The notes under the pieces: model-generated
Database searches by the model: none
What the model was told of the DNA's origin: nothing
Seen by the model: only the letters and a program-made list of their open reading frames with translations
Assembly (NCBI GenBank): GCA_045106475.1
Contig: JBGCEO010000015.1
Location: forward strand, 7,591-71,590
Direction: 5' to 3'
DNA length: 64,000 bases
DNA from: Granulosicoccus sp045106475
GTDB taxonomy: Bacteria > Pseudomonadota > Gammaproteobacteria > Granulosicoccales > Granulosicoccaceae
Shown here: positions 54,476 through 62,944 of the stretch, one piece after another
How positions within the stretch are numbered: position 1 is the first letter of the stretch
Layout of the letters: the number at the start of each line of letters is the position of its first letter
Program-made: the position numbers and the translations under genes

Positions 54476-55861
54476 ATGAATATCGTGATTTACAGCTTTT
54501 TCAAAAGAGCCTTGGCACTTCCATGCCTGGCGCTATCGGCAGCCCTCGTTCTGAGCGCCTGTTCTGACGACACGCAGAATGGTTTGGTGCCTGTGGATCC
54601 ACCGCCCACGGGCGATTTTGAATTGCGATCGCTCAGCAACGATCTGACACTGATCGAGGGAGACGAGGCCGGTGTGAGCATTCCGTTGGCTATCAGTCGC
54701 CAGAACGGCCATTCAACGCCTGTGAGCCTCAGCCTGAGTGGGGTATCAACTGAAGATACTGCCTTTATTACAAGTAGCTTCACTCGCCTCACACTAACGC
54801 CGAACGCTGACGAAAGTCAGGCCTTACTGACCCTGTCAATTGCTGATCTGCCGATCAGGCAACAACAGCGGGATTTTCGTATCACCGCCACCGACGGCAC
54901 TGATACTGATGAAATGCTCGTCAGAATCAATGTTGAGCCGGTTGATGCACCGGATGTGTACCTGCTTGTGGGGCAAAGCAACATGGTGGGTTTTAGCGGC
55001 GACGGTACACGTCAGGCTTTCCCCGGTGGGGCCGACGAACCTCATCCAAGGATCAAACAACTGAATGTTTCCAAAAATGATCGCGAGACCTTGTTTCTAA
55101 CAGCCTCCGACTTCACTTCATCAGCGCTGAATATCGTAGAACCTTCTATTGTTACTGCTGAAGACCCCCTGCATATTCCTATAGATGCGTCGAACACATC
55201 GGGCAAACCACTTGAATACATTGGCCTGGGCTTAAGTTTTGCAAAACGTGCTCTGGCTGATACCACTCGCGATATTATCCTGGTGCCGGCAGCATGGTCA
55301 GGTTCTGCATTTTGCACCAATGAGAATGGCCCTAACGGTCAATGGAACGCTCAACCATCACCTAATTCAAACCTTGGCAATACCTGGTTGTTCGATAGAG
55401 CTCTGACCCGTGCCAATCTTGCACTCGAAGAGACGGGTGGTATTTTACGCGGCATCCTGTGGCATCAGGGCGAATCCGATGCAAACGATCGCTGTGCGCC
55501 CCTCTATGCAGAGAACCTGGAACGGGTAGTGCGTCAGCTTAGACTGCGCATTGATGCTGACAGACGCGGTGAGGAGTTACGCCGCTCAGACAGCAATATT
55601 CCGTTTATCGTCGGTACCATGTCCCGAGGCGTCGACGAGCGCGGCGACCTTTCCACCTTTTTACCCAGCAAACAAATCATCGATGATGCGCATCGTAATC
55701 TACCCAATATGGTGAACTGGGTAGGTCTGTCAAATCACGATGATTTGATCCCCAGCAATGGCTTCCCATGCGGTAACACAACCTGCGTCCACTTTGGACC
55801 GGGCGCTTTGCGCGAAATGGGCAGACGTTACTATGAAGCCCTAAAAAGATCGGCTCAGTAG
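54476..55861 (+). CDS. SASA-domain carbohydrate esterase lipoprotein, copy 2
   Basis: A 461-aa paralogue of the preceding gene with the same layout: lipobox LSAC, linker, beta domain, then VYLLVGQSNMVGFSGDGT, GILWHQGESDANDRC and CVHFGPGALREMGRRYYEAL. The catalytic Ser and His are kept, so both copies should be active esterases. The N-terminal beta domains have diverged more than the catalytic halves. A hairpin follows its stop. Confidence 0.88.
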   Translation: MNIVIYSFFKRALALPCLALSAALVLSACSDDTQNGLVPVDPPPTGDFELRSLSNDLTLIEGDEAGVSIPLAISRQNGHSTPVSLSLSGVSTEDTAFITSSFTRLTLTPNADESQALLTLSIADLPIRQQQRDFRITATDGTDTDEMLVRINVEPVDAPDVYLLVGQSNMVGFSGDGTRQAFPGGADEPHPRIKQLNVSKNDRETLFLTASDFTSSALNIVEPSIVTAEDPLHIPIDASNTSGKPLEYIGLGLSFAKRALADTTRDIILVPAAWSGSAFCTNENGPNGQWNAQPSPNSNLGNTWLFDRALTRANLALEETGGILRGILWHQGESDANDRCAPLYAENLERVVRQLRLRIDADRRGEELRRSDSNIPFIVGTMSRGVDERGDLSTFLPSKQIIDDAHRNLPNMVNWVGLSNHDDLIPSNGFPCGNTTCVHFGPGALREMGRRYYEALKRSAQ

Positions 55862-55864
55862 GGA

Positions 55865-55905
55865 TTGCAGGTTTCCGTCGCCTCCGTAATGCGACAAACC
55901 TGCAA
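55865..55905 (+). other. Long hairpin downstream of second esterase gene
   Basis: TTGCAGGTTT (55865-55874) pairs perfectly with AAACCTGCAA (55896-55905); inside it GTCGC pairs with GCGAC around a nine-base loop. It begins three bases after the stop. No U-run follows, so it is more likely an mRNA-protecting or factor-dependent stop structure than a standard terminator. Confidence 0.6.
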
Positions 55906-55964
55906 GCTTCGCTCAGCAGATGCTATAACTTTAGTGTAGCCGTTTCTCCGCCGATATACGTTTC

Positions 55965-56975
55965 ATGAGACTGCATGCCCTGCAATACCTGCGCGCTGTA
56001 GCTGCGCTTGCGGTGGTGTATAGCCACGCAGCTATACAAGTAGATGGATACGCGCCCTATCTAAGCAAAGCGGGCAGCTTTGGCGTGGATATTTTCTTCG
56101 TCATTTCCGGCTTCATCATGATCTACATCGCGAAGCCTGACACTCAGGCGGTGCCATTCTTTATCAACCGAATTCGCCGTGTCGTACCACTCTATTGGTT
56201 TTTCATACTGCTGATGGCGGCAATTCTGCTTCTCAGGCCCGATCTGTTCAAAGCGACAGCCTTTCAGTGGGATTCCGTCATTATGAGTCTTGCGTTCATT
56301 CCCCATTGGAGCGTTGCGCAAGAGGGTGTGGTATGGCCCATCGTTGCTCCGGGCTGGTCGCTGAACTTCGAGATGTATTTTTACCTGGTGTTCGCTCTTT
56401 CACTGTTCCTCACAGAGCGTTACAGAGTCCTATTCATCACGTTGATTATCAGCGCGGTCTTTCTGGTAGCGCAGTATTTTGATAATGGTGAATCTGCGCT
56501 GGCCCAGTTCTACGGCAAATCAATGGTGTTTGAATTTGTGTTTGGGATGTTGCTCGCCGTCGCCTGGAAGCGTGGCTTCAGACTGCCCGCGTCAACGGCC
56601 GTTTTTCTGTTGATTCTAGGTAGCTGTTTGCTATTTATGCGTTTGCCGGTTCCTCGCATTTTTGAGTTTGGAGTACCTTCGCTACTTATCGTAACCGCTT
56701 GCCTTTTTGTGCGTGTTAAGGAGTACCGCTGGGCGGTCCTGCTCGGGGATGCATCCTATGCACTTTATTTGAGCCACATATTTACTCTAGGTATATTACG
56801 CAAGGTTCTGGCACCGCTCCTGGGCGCAGGGCCCATAGCTGCCTACCTGTTTGTCATCATATCGATCATTGTTTGTACGCTGGTCAGTCTGCTGATTCAT
56901 AAGTATGTGGACAACTGGCTACTTCGGCATGAACGTTTTGCGTCACAAAAAATGCCTCAGCCAAGTAAAGCGTGA
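55965..56975 (+). CDS. Acyltransferase family 3 membrane protein
   Basis: A 336-aa membrane protein with about ten helices, of the OafA/NodX acyltransferase-3 family. The N-terminal LQYLRAVAALAVVYSHA and FGVDIFFVISGFIM hold the catalytic His and the signature, and APGWSLNFEMYFYLVFAL and YALYLSHIF are also typical. It moves an acyl group onto a surface sugar or lipid. The acceptor is unknown. It is not obviously linked to the two esterases, though together they could set and remove O-acetyl groups. Confidence 0.92.
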   Translation: MRLHALQYLRAVAALAVVYSHAAIQVDGYAPYLSKAGSFGVDIFFVISGFIMIYIAKPDTQAVPFFINRIRRVVPLYWFFILLMAAILLLRPDLFKATAFQWDSVIMSLAFIPHWSVAQEGVVWPIVAPGWSLNFEMYFYLVFALSLFLTERYRVLFITLIISAVFLVAQYFDNGESALAQFYGKSMVFEFVFGMLLAVAWKRGFRLPASTAVFLLILGSCLLFMRLPVPRIFEFGVPSLLIVTACLFVRVKEYRWAVLLGDASYALYLSHIFTLGILRKVLAPLLGAGPIAAYLFVIISIIVCTLVSLLIHKYVDNWLLRHERFASQKMPQPSKA

Positions 56976-56994
56976 CCCCGTTGGTAGCTAAGCG

Positions 56995-57321
56995 ATGGCG
57001 GATCGCACTACACTTGACCGCATGATTATTGACGATACGGCACAGCCCTATGAACGCCTGTTCGATCTGCCGAGCACGCATAGCCTGAAACTATCCAGCA
57101 GCAAACAGGTTAAGCGCGACAGCATGGTTTTCGAAACCCGTTGGCTGGACGAGCATGATGAAAGCCAAAAGCTGGTGGCGCGCTTTCGTACCTGGACCAA
57201 TCAGTCAATGAAACCTCCTTACCGCAAGCAGATTGGCTGGGAGCGCTATTCGCTTTCAGGTGATCTGCTGGATCGGGAAGTCAGGTATTCAAAACGCAAA
57301 ACTAACGATTATCTGCACTAA
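56995..57321 (+). CDS. Hypothetical cytoplasmic protein
   Basis: A 108-aa soluble, charged protein with no signal. Recognisable stretches are DDTAQPYERLFDLPSTHSL, FRTWTNQSMKPPYRKQIG and a closing DREVRYSKRKTNDYLH, which look conserved because aromatic and basic residues cluster, but I cannot name the family. It follows the acyltransferase by 19 bases and probably shares its message. Confidence 0.6.
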   Translation: MADRTTLDRMIIDDTAQPYERLFDLPSTHSLKLSSSKQVKRDSMVFETRWLDEHDESQKLVARFRTWTNQSMKPPYRKQIGWERYSLSGDLLDREVRYSKRKTNDYLH

Positions 57322-57336
57322 CTTGGATCACCCACG

Positions 57337-59163
57337 TTAGCTGTACTCCCGGATTACATCAAGAAAATCATCGCCATATTGTTCAAGCTTGTGCTGCCCT
57401 ACACCCGATACGCTGGCCATCTCTTGATCATCACGTGGTTTGATCGCAATCATATCGGCCAGCGTGCTGTCATTGAACACCACATAAGCCGGGACTCCTG
57501 CCAAATCACTTAACTGCTTACGCAAACGACGCAAGGCTTCCCAGAGCGGTTGATCTTGCTCGGCAATGGAAATGGCCGACCTCTTTCGGCTGGCCGAGCC
57601 TTTGCGACCGGCCTGCCCCTTTGGCATCTGCCGTAAATGCAATAGCTGCTCACCGCGTAAAAGAGGACGTGAATCCTCAGTGAGTTGAACGGAGCCGTGG
57701 CCATCAACATCCACTGCCAGCAAACCTTTGGCGATCAGCTGCCTGTATAGATGTCGCCACTCATTGGCCGTGTATTCCATGCCGATGCCGAAAGTGGATT
57801 GTTGATCATGCCCGAACTTCTGGATACGCTCCGATGACTTGCCAAGCAGTACATCAATCAGATACGTGACCCCGAATCGCTGCCCGGTTCTATAGACACA
57901 AGACAAAGCCTTACGCGACGCCTCCGTTGCATCCCAGGTCTGTGGTGGGTTCAGACAGTTGTCACAGTTGCCACAGGGATCATCCAGGGTGTCGCCAAAA
58001 TAGCTGAGTAATGCTTGTCGACGACAGCCTGTAAGCTCTGCAAGACCCAGCATGGTTTCGAGCTTCTGGTGCTCAACACGCTTGTGGTTTTCATCTGCGT
58101 CGGATTGCGCCATCATCGAACGCAGGTTGATCACGTCTTGCAGACCATAGGCCATCCAGGCATTGGATTCTCTGCCATCGCGCCCTGCACGCCCGGTTTC
58201 CTGATAATAGGCTTCAACGCTTTTGGGTAGGTTCAGATGAACAACAAAGCGCACATCCGGCTTGTCTATCCCCATTCCAAAGGCAATGGTTGCAACTACA
58301 ATCAAGCCGTCTTCACGCAAAAAACGCTTTTGATTATGCTCACGCTCCTCAGCTGGCAGACCTGCATGATACGCAAGCGCTGTGCGCCCCTGCTTGTTTA
58401 GCCATTCGGCGGTCTGCTCGACCTTCTTGCGCGATAGGCAATACACAATACCGGCATCACCCATGTGATGTTCATCCAGAAAAGCCAGCATGGCATCGCG
58501 CGGATTATTCGGTTCACCTATCGCATAGCGGATGTTTGGACGATCAAAACCAGACACAAAACGCGCAGCCTGTTCAAGATTGAGATTTCTTGCAATCTCT
58601 TCTCGCGTTCGCTCATCTGCCGTGGCTGTCAGAGCAATTCTTGGCACATCGGGATATCGCTCAGCCAATATCGACAAGCCCATATATTCCCGCCTGAAAT
58701 CATGCCCCCACTGAGATACGCAGTGGGCCTCGTCGATGGCAAACAAAGCAATATCAGATTGATCGAGCAACTCCAGCATACCCGGCATCAGGAGACGCTC
58801 TGGCGCCACATAAAGCATGTCTATATCACCGCGTAACAATGCGGTTTCTGTGTCACGAATGGATTGTGCATCCATTGATGAATTGATAAAAGCTGCTTGT
58901 AGATTGAGAGCTCTTAATGCATCAACCTGGTCCTGCATCAAAGCAATCAGCGGCGACACTATAACCCCCGTACCGGCGCGAACTAGAGAAGGAATCTGGT
59001 AGCACAGGGATTTACCGCCACCGGTGGGCATCAAAACCAGTGCATCCCGGCCTTGTATGAGTGAGTTGACAATCTCTTGCTGCTGGCCACGAAAATCGTC
59101 ATAGCCGTATATTGTCTGGAGAACGTCCAGCGCGTCACTTGACCGCATAGTTGCCATTTGCAT
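57337..59163 (-). CDS. recQ: RecQ DNA helicase
   Basis: A 608-aa 3'-5' DNA helicase. Motifs: RGQQQEIVNSLIQ, LMPTGGGKSLCYQIP (Walker A), DEAHCVSQWGHDFR (DExH box), then the zinc site CGNCDNC with the RQC winged helix and a C-terminal HRDC domain near residues 525-600. It acts in recombination and fork repair. The ATG at 59161-59163 is supported by an AAGGAGG site five bases upstream; a longer start at 59187 is unlikely. Convergent with the small hypothetical gene. Confidence 0.96.
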   Translation of the reverse strand: MQMATMRSSDALDVLQTIYGYDDFRGQQQEIVNSLIQGRDALVLMPTGGGKSLCYQIPSLVRAGTGVIVSPLIALMQDQVDALRALNLQAAFINSSMDAQSIRDTETALLRGDIDMLYVAPERLLMPGMLELLDQSDIALFAIDEAHCVSQWGHDFRREYMGLSILAERYPDVPRIALTATADERTREEIARNLNLEQAARFVSGFDRPNIRYAIGEPNNPRDAMLAFLDEHHMGDAGIVYCLSRKKVEQTAEWLNKQGRTALAYHAGLPAEEREHNQKRFLREDGLIVVATIAFGMGIDKPDVRFVVHLNLPKSVEAYYQETGRAGRDGRESNAWMAYGLQDVINLRSMMAQSDADENHKRVEHQKLETMLGLAELTGCRRQALLSYFGDTLDDPCGNCDNCLNPPQTWDATEASRKALSCVYRTGQRFGVTYLIDVLLGKSSERIQKFGHDQQSTFGIGMEYTANEWRHLYRQLIAKGLLAVDVDGHGSVQLTEDSRPLLRGEQLLHLRQMPKGQAGRKGSASRKRSAISIAEQDQPLWEALRRLRKQLSDLAGVPAYVVFNDSTLADMIAIKPRDDQEMASVSGVGQHKLEQYGDDFLDVIREYS

Positions 59164-59375
59164 ATTCGCCTCCTTGCGAATGTTCATTTATTGTAAGACT
59201 TATTCTGCGCCCATGAAATCAGCGCTATCAAGTCTGGTGAGCTGCCTCGCTAAACAGAGGATGTTCAACGAATCGCGCTAGGAGTTTCGCACAATCGCCC
59301 GCTAGATGCAGCACCGGATACCGCGTCAGAGAGACAGTCATACTGGAGAAAACCCGATCACAGCGCATGGTGGCG

Positions 59376-60155
59376 CTAGGCATAGTTGTCTCGCCACTGA
59401 TTGTACTGATCGACGATAGCCTGCATGGCTGGTTCCTCGAATTCGCGCAATCCACTGAGCACCATATTTTTCTCGCCGTTACCTATTGATTCTCCATCGG
59501 CCAGTATCTCGAATGCCAAACGTACAGACCCCTTTCGGCCATCAACGCTTATTGTCGTATCCTCATTCGATAACCTGAGCGTCAAGCGATCAGCCAATGA
59601 CTCCGGGGTTTGTTTATCTACAGTACCCTCATTAGCTTCACGAGCCTCGTTAAACACCTTGCTCGCAGCGTCATTAAACGACAATGACATATCCTTGTAG
59701 ATCACCAGTGGGCGAGCAGGATTAATCATGACATTCGCCGTTTTCATTAGCGGCACCAGTATGTCCGGGAAGGTCTGACCAGAGAATTTAACGTATTGCT
59801 CACATAGGGCTGAAATAAACGGCTCACTTGTTATTCGCACACCTTCAAGTTTGAAACTGAGTAGATCCCGCTCTCGCCCGTCGACAATGTCTAAATGTTT
59901 ATCTATCGCCGCAGGCAACATCATCTTGGTTGCACCATCAAGCATGCCGGAAAAAACGACTTGCGTTGTCTTGGCCGCGCCGTAGCGATGCAGAAGCACG
60001 GAAAACAGTAAATCGCCAGGCACACAAAATCGCTTGCTACCAGGATCATGGATCGGATTAAAATCACCGGCCACGCTTTTAGCGAACCTGCTTGCCGCCT
60101 CCTCTGCGAATGAAACCGCGCCGTTTTCTTCCGAAAAATAGTTGCTTAAATCCAT
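59376..60155 (-). CDS. DUF3581 family protein
   Basis: A 259-aa soluble protein matching DUF3581: VAGDFNPIHDPGSKRFCVPGDLLF, SGMLDGATKMMLP and DMSLSFNDAASKVF are its blocks. The DFNPIHD stretch resembles the MaoC/hot-dog hydratase fold (FNPIHxD), so it may bind an acyl or CoA-like group, but no function is known. It stands between recQ and the cyclotransferase-like gene on the same strand. Confidence 0.82.
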   Translation of the reverse strand: MDLSNYFSEENGAVSFAEEAASRFAKSVAGDFNPIHDPGSKRFCVPGDLLFSVLLHRYGAAKTTQVVFSGMLDGATKMMLPAAIDKHLDIVDGRERDLLSFKLEGVRITSEPFISALCEQYVKFSGQTFPDILVPLMKTANVMINPARPLVIYKDMSLSFNDAASKVFNEAREANEGTVDKQTPESLADRLTLRLSNEDTTISVDGRKGSVRLAFEILADGESIGNGEKNMVLSGLREFEEPAMQAIVDQYNQWRDNYA

Positions 60156-60234
60156 GGGTTCCCCGTCAGAAGGTAACTGCGTATAGTCGCAAACAACTGT
60201 ACTTGTAGCAAGCTTTTAACTCCTTTTGGGGCGG

Positions 60235-60843
60235 CTAGCTTGAGCGAGGCAGTGACGCAAGATGCTGCTGTATCATCGCATCGTAACGGGCCTGCCGGTC
60301 CTGCGCCACCGACACTGAGCGCGGATAGCGAGGCGCGCGTCTGTCGTTGAAAATAGCCCCTTCCCAACCAACGGTGCTTGCAATGAATGCGCTTAATCCT
60401 CTCTCGGCAAACCGCTTGTGGTAACCCGCTAAAACGCAATCAATATAGCTCTGCAAAACGGGATGCTCCGGATCAGCTGCACGACGATTTTCGGGCAGGC
60501 TTCGATAGACCATCACCGAATCAACTTGATGGTGATCGGCTAAATCGAAGTGAGCTGCTGGAAGTTCCAGTCTTTCGTAGCCGGCTTCTCTTTCATCCAG
60601 TTGCGCCAATTGCGCACGAGGCAGCTTGACAATCACGCCCTCGATGCTCGCATCTGCAGAGTCCGTGTCTGGCCTGATGCTCAAGGATGTACAGCCCGCA
60701 TGAGCAGAACTGCCGACTGTTCGGTGTTCCCACACCCGTTGCCAACCTCGCAGGCGGGCGACCTCGGCCTCTTCATGCGGTGGGCGTGTGTCACGGTTTA
60801 CCAGTGAACCATAGCCAAAATAGCTAATCCAATCGGATGCCAT
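60235..60843 (-). CDS. Gamma-glutamylcyclotransferase-like protein
   Basis: A 202-aa AIG2/GGCT-fold protein, with FGYGSLVNRDT near the N-terminus and the acidic LDEREAGYERLEL that should hold the catalytic Glu. Family members convert gamma-glutamyl peptides to 5-oxoproline. I choose the ATG at 60841-60843; the frame is open to 60912, but that start would be three bases from the divergent gene's ATG. The C-terminal ~60 residues are not part of the usual fold. Confidence 0.82.
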   Translation of the reverse strand: MASDWISYFGYGSLVNRDTRPPHEEAEVARLRGWQRVWEHRTVGSSAHAGCTSLSIRPDTDSADASIEGVIVKLPRAQLAQLDEREAGYERLELPAAHFDLADHHQVDSVMVYRSLPENRRAADPEHPVLQSYIDCVLAGYHKRFAERGLSAFIASTVGWEGAIFNDRRAPRYPRSVSVAQDRQARYDAMIQQHLASLPRSS

Positions 60844-60915
60844 GTAAATCATCCCCAAGGGTGCGAATCGGGTAACGGGCATCATGCTCGCAACCCCAGT
60901 ATCATTAGCCATAGT

Positions 60916-61593
60916 ATGACGAAAAACAACGCCAATAGATGCAGCCGCAGGTCAGCGAAAGCTGCGCATCCTAGCCGAATAGGCCTTGACTGCCTGCGTA
61001 TGACCTTTTGGGTCATTGTCATGTTCGGCGCCCAGAAATCGTTTGCCGGTGGGCTAAGTTTGCAGGATGAACAACTCGCTGCCGAAATGGCCGGAAAAAT
61101 AGCCTGGCAAGCTGAGCGCACTGGCTCTCATCCATTGGGCCTGCAAACTCTATCCATTGAAAAGCAGGAACAGAAAAACAGCAGCGGTACACGCTTAGTG
61201 AGGGTCTATCAGTACGACTACTCGCAAGAGTCAGCTCGAGTGCTGGTGCTCGATTTGCTTGATCAGATACTCGTTCGCGAGCAACTTATTGACAATATTC
61301 ACTTGCCGCTTAACTCAGTTGAAATTGATTATGCGATCTCGATTCTTGCCAGTCATGACGTGACCGTTGATCAGCTGCGCATTGAACAGCGTCGACGAGG
61401 TCGAGCCGAATTTGTCCAGTTGTCAGAGCTGGAAATCAAGGCCAGTATTTTTGAACCCATGGATCCAGAGCACAGCTGCTCCAGGCAACGCTGCGCCTTG
61501 TTATCCCTGTTTGACGACACACGCACCGTTTTCACGGTGGAGCCCGTTGTGCATCTGGGTGATGCAAGACTCGAACTGCTGGCGCAGCAATGA
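60916..61593 (+). CDS. Exported protein resembling copper amine oxidase N2/N3 small domains
   Basis: A 225-aa protein; a signal-like hydrophobic stretch (CLRMTFWVIVMFGAQKSFA) ends near residue 42, and translation may begin at the ATG at 61000. The mature part, by eye, follows the small alpha/beta N2/N3 domains of copper amine oxidases: RVYQYDYSQESARVLVLDLL, then IHLPLNSVEIDYA, and RQRCALLSLFDDTRTVFTVE. It lacks any catalytic part. It is overlapped by four bases (ATGA) by a gene that resembles the catalytic domain, which supports this reading. Other small alpha/beta folds are possible. Confidence 0.6.
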   Translation: MTKNNANRCSRRSAKAAHPSRIGLDCLRMTFWVIVMFGAQKSFAGGLSLQDEQLAAEMAGKIAWQAERTGSHPLGLQTLSIEKQEQKNSSGTRLVRVYQYDYSQESARVLVLDLLDQILVREQLIDNIHLPLNSVEIDYAISILASHDVTVDQLRIEQRRRGRAEFVQLSELEIKASIFEPMDPEHSCSRQRCALLSLFDDTRTVFTVEPVVHLGDARLELLAQQ

Positions 61594-62942
61594 TCGCTCG
61601 GCTGCTTCTAACGATTCAACGACAAAAAAGTTCGTATAAAAGCGGACTTCATCGACCGTTGACGATGAAGCTACTACTGTTGCGTTTGTTTTTGTTGAAG
61701 CCATGGCAAGTAGCGCCGTTAATCGCCGTCAAGCGGCTTATGGGTCTGTTTCCGATCCTGTTATCGCTACTGGCTGCGTCTGCCACCGTATCGGCTCAGT
61801 CGAGTGAATGCACCACAGGGATAGCGTTGACGCAAACCTTTGACTCAGGTGCAAGCTGGTCTCTTTGTGCAACGGTTGATAAGCACCATGGTTTACAAAT
61901 AGACGATGCACACTATCGTGCACCAGGAGACTTTCAACGTCAGGTACTTCGCACACTGCATCTGAGCCAGATACTACTGCACTATCACGACGCGAGCCTT
62001 CCGGAAGCGCAAATCAATCCTCTGAATGGAGAAAGCGCTTCTGCTAACGACCCTTTTAACGTCATCATGACAGAGCAGAACTGTGCCGGCGAGACGCTTT
62101 CAGCACGCGCGCAATCAACCGAAGAGCAGCTTTGTGTACGCCTGGAAAACAATGGAATTCTGGCAAAGTATTCTCAACGACCCAGCCTGCACAGCCAACG
62201 CTGGGAACTCAGTAGCGCATTTGAACGAGACTCCCTCACCTGGACTGTGAGCATTGGTTTTACCGAAGATGGGCAGATCATACCGGCAGTCACGCTGTCA
62301 GGGCGAGCTGCTAAAACAGGCAGTGATGCGCGCTATGCCCAGGATTTAACTCCGTTCAACAGATCCCTGGTGCGTGCAACACTGTTGTCGACTTGGCGAA
62401 TGGTATTTGACTTAGACACCGATGCGCGCGACCGCGTCGAACAATTTGAATTTCCGCTCAAGGTGGATCAAGGCAATAGAAGACCACTAGAAGTAAGCGC
62501 AATTGAAACCGAGACGCTGAGAAATGTGCATCGTGAGCACTTTCGGGGCTGGCGCATCATGGATATCAGCGGTGCCGGATATTATCTTGATCCGGCCAAC
62601 AGCGGTTTCGCCTATCGAAATGGATCAATGAACTGGGCCCAGTTCGATTTAGCAGTGACACGTTTTAACCCGTGCGAACGTCATGCCTTGAATAACCCTG
62701 CAACAGTTGATTCAGTTGATGATGACTCCGCTATTGAATCTGCGCCTTGTGGGAAAAATCTGGATAATTTCGTTGATGGTGAATCACTTCAGGATGCCAC
62801 TCCGGTGCTCTGGTACAGCCAGACAAGAAGCTTCAGACCCAGCCAGGAAGATTGGCCTGTCATCAGTAACGTTCATCTGTCGTTTAACCTAATGCCATTC
62901 GACTGGACTTCCTCCTCCCCATTCGAACTCAGCACTCAATAG
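61590..62942 (+). CDS. Copper amine oxidase catalytic-domain homologue, probable pseudoenzyme
   Basis: A 450-aa exported protein; a signal peptide ends near ATVSAQSS. The mature part resembles the catalytic beta-sandwich of copper amine oxidases: TFDSGASWSLCATVD near the start, FTEDGQIIPAV, and a C-terminal VLWYSQTRSF...EDWPV with FNLMP. By alignment with the next gene, the cofactor Tyr is replaced (ERDSLTWTV), the HxH copper pair is absent (ATLLSTWRMVFDLD), the third His is Phe and the catalytic Asp is lost. The Cys pair around residues 160-180 is kept. It is the second of three tightly packed genes. Start uncertain: ATGs at 61590, 61665 and 61740 all keep a signal peptide. Confidence 0.7.
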   Translation: MIARLLLTIQRQKSSYKSGLHRPLTMKLLLLRLFLLKPWQVAPLIAVKRLMGLFPILLSLLAASATVSAQSSECTTGIALTQTFDSGASWSLCATVDKHHGLQIDDAHYRAPGDFQRQVLRTLHLSQILLHYHDASLPEAQINPLNGESASANDPFNVIMTEQNCAGETLSARAQSTEEQLCVRLENNGILAKYSQRPSLHSQRWELSSAFERDSLTWTVSIGFTEDGQIIPAVTLSGRAAKTGSDARYAQDLTPFNRSLVRATLLSTWRMVFDLDTDARDRVEQFEFPLKVDQGNRRPLEVSAIETETLRNVHREHFRGWRIMDISGAGYYLDPANSGFAYRNGSMNWAQFDLAVTRFNPCERHALNNPATVDSVDDDSAIESAPCGKNLDNFVDGESLQDATPVLWYSQTRSFRPSQEDWPVISNVHLSFNLMPFDWTSSSPFELSTQ

Positions 62943-62944
62943 TG

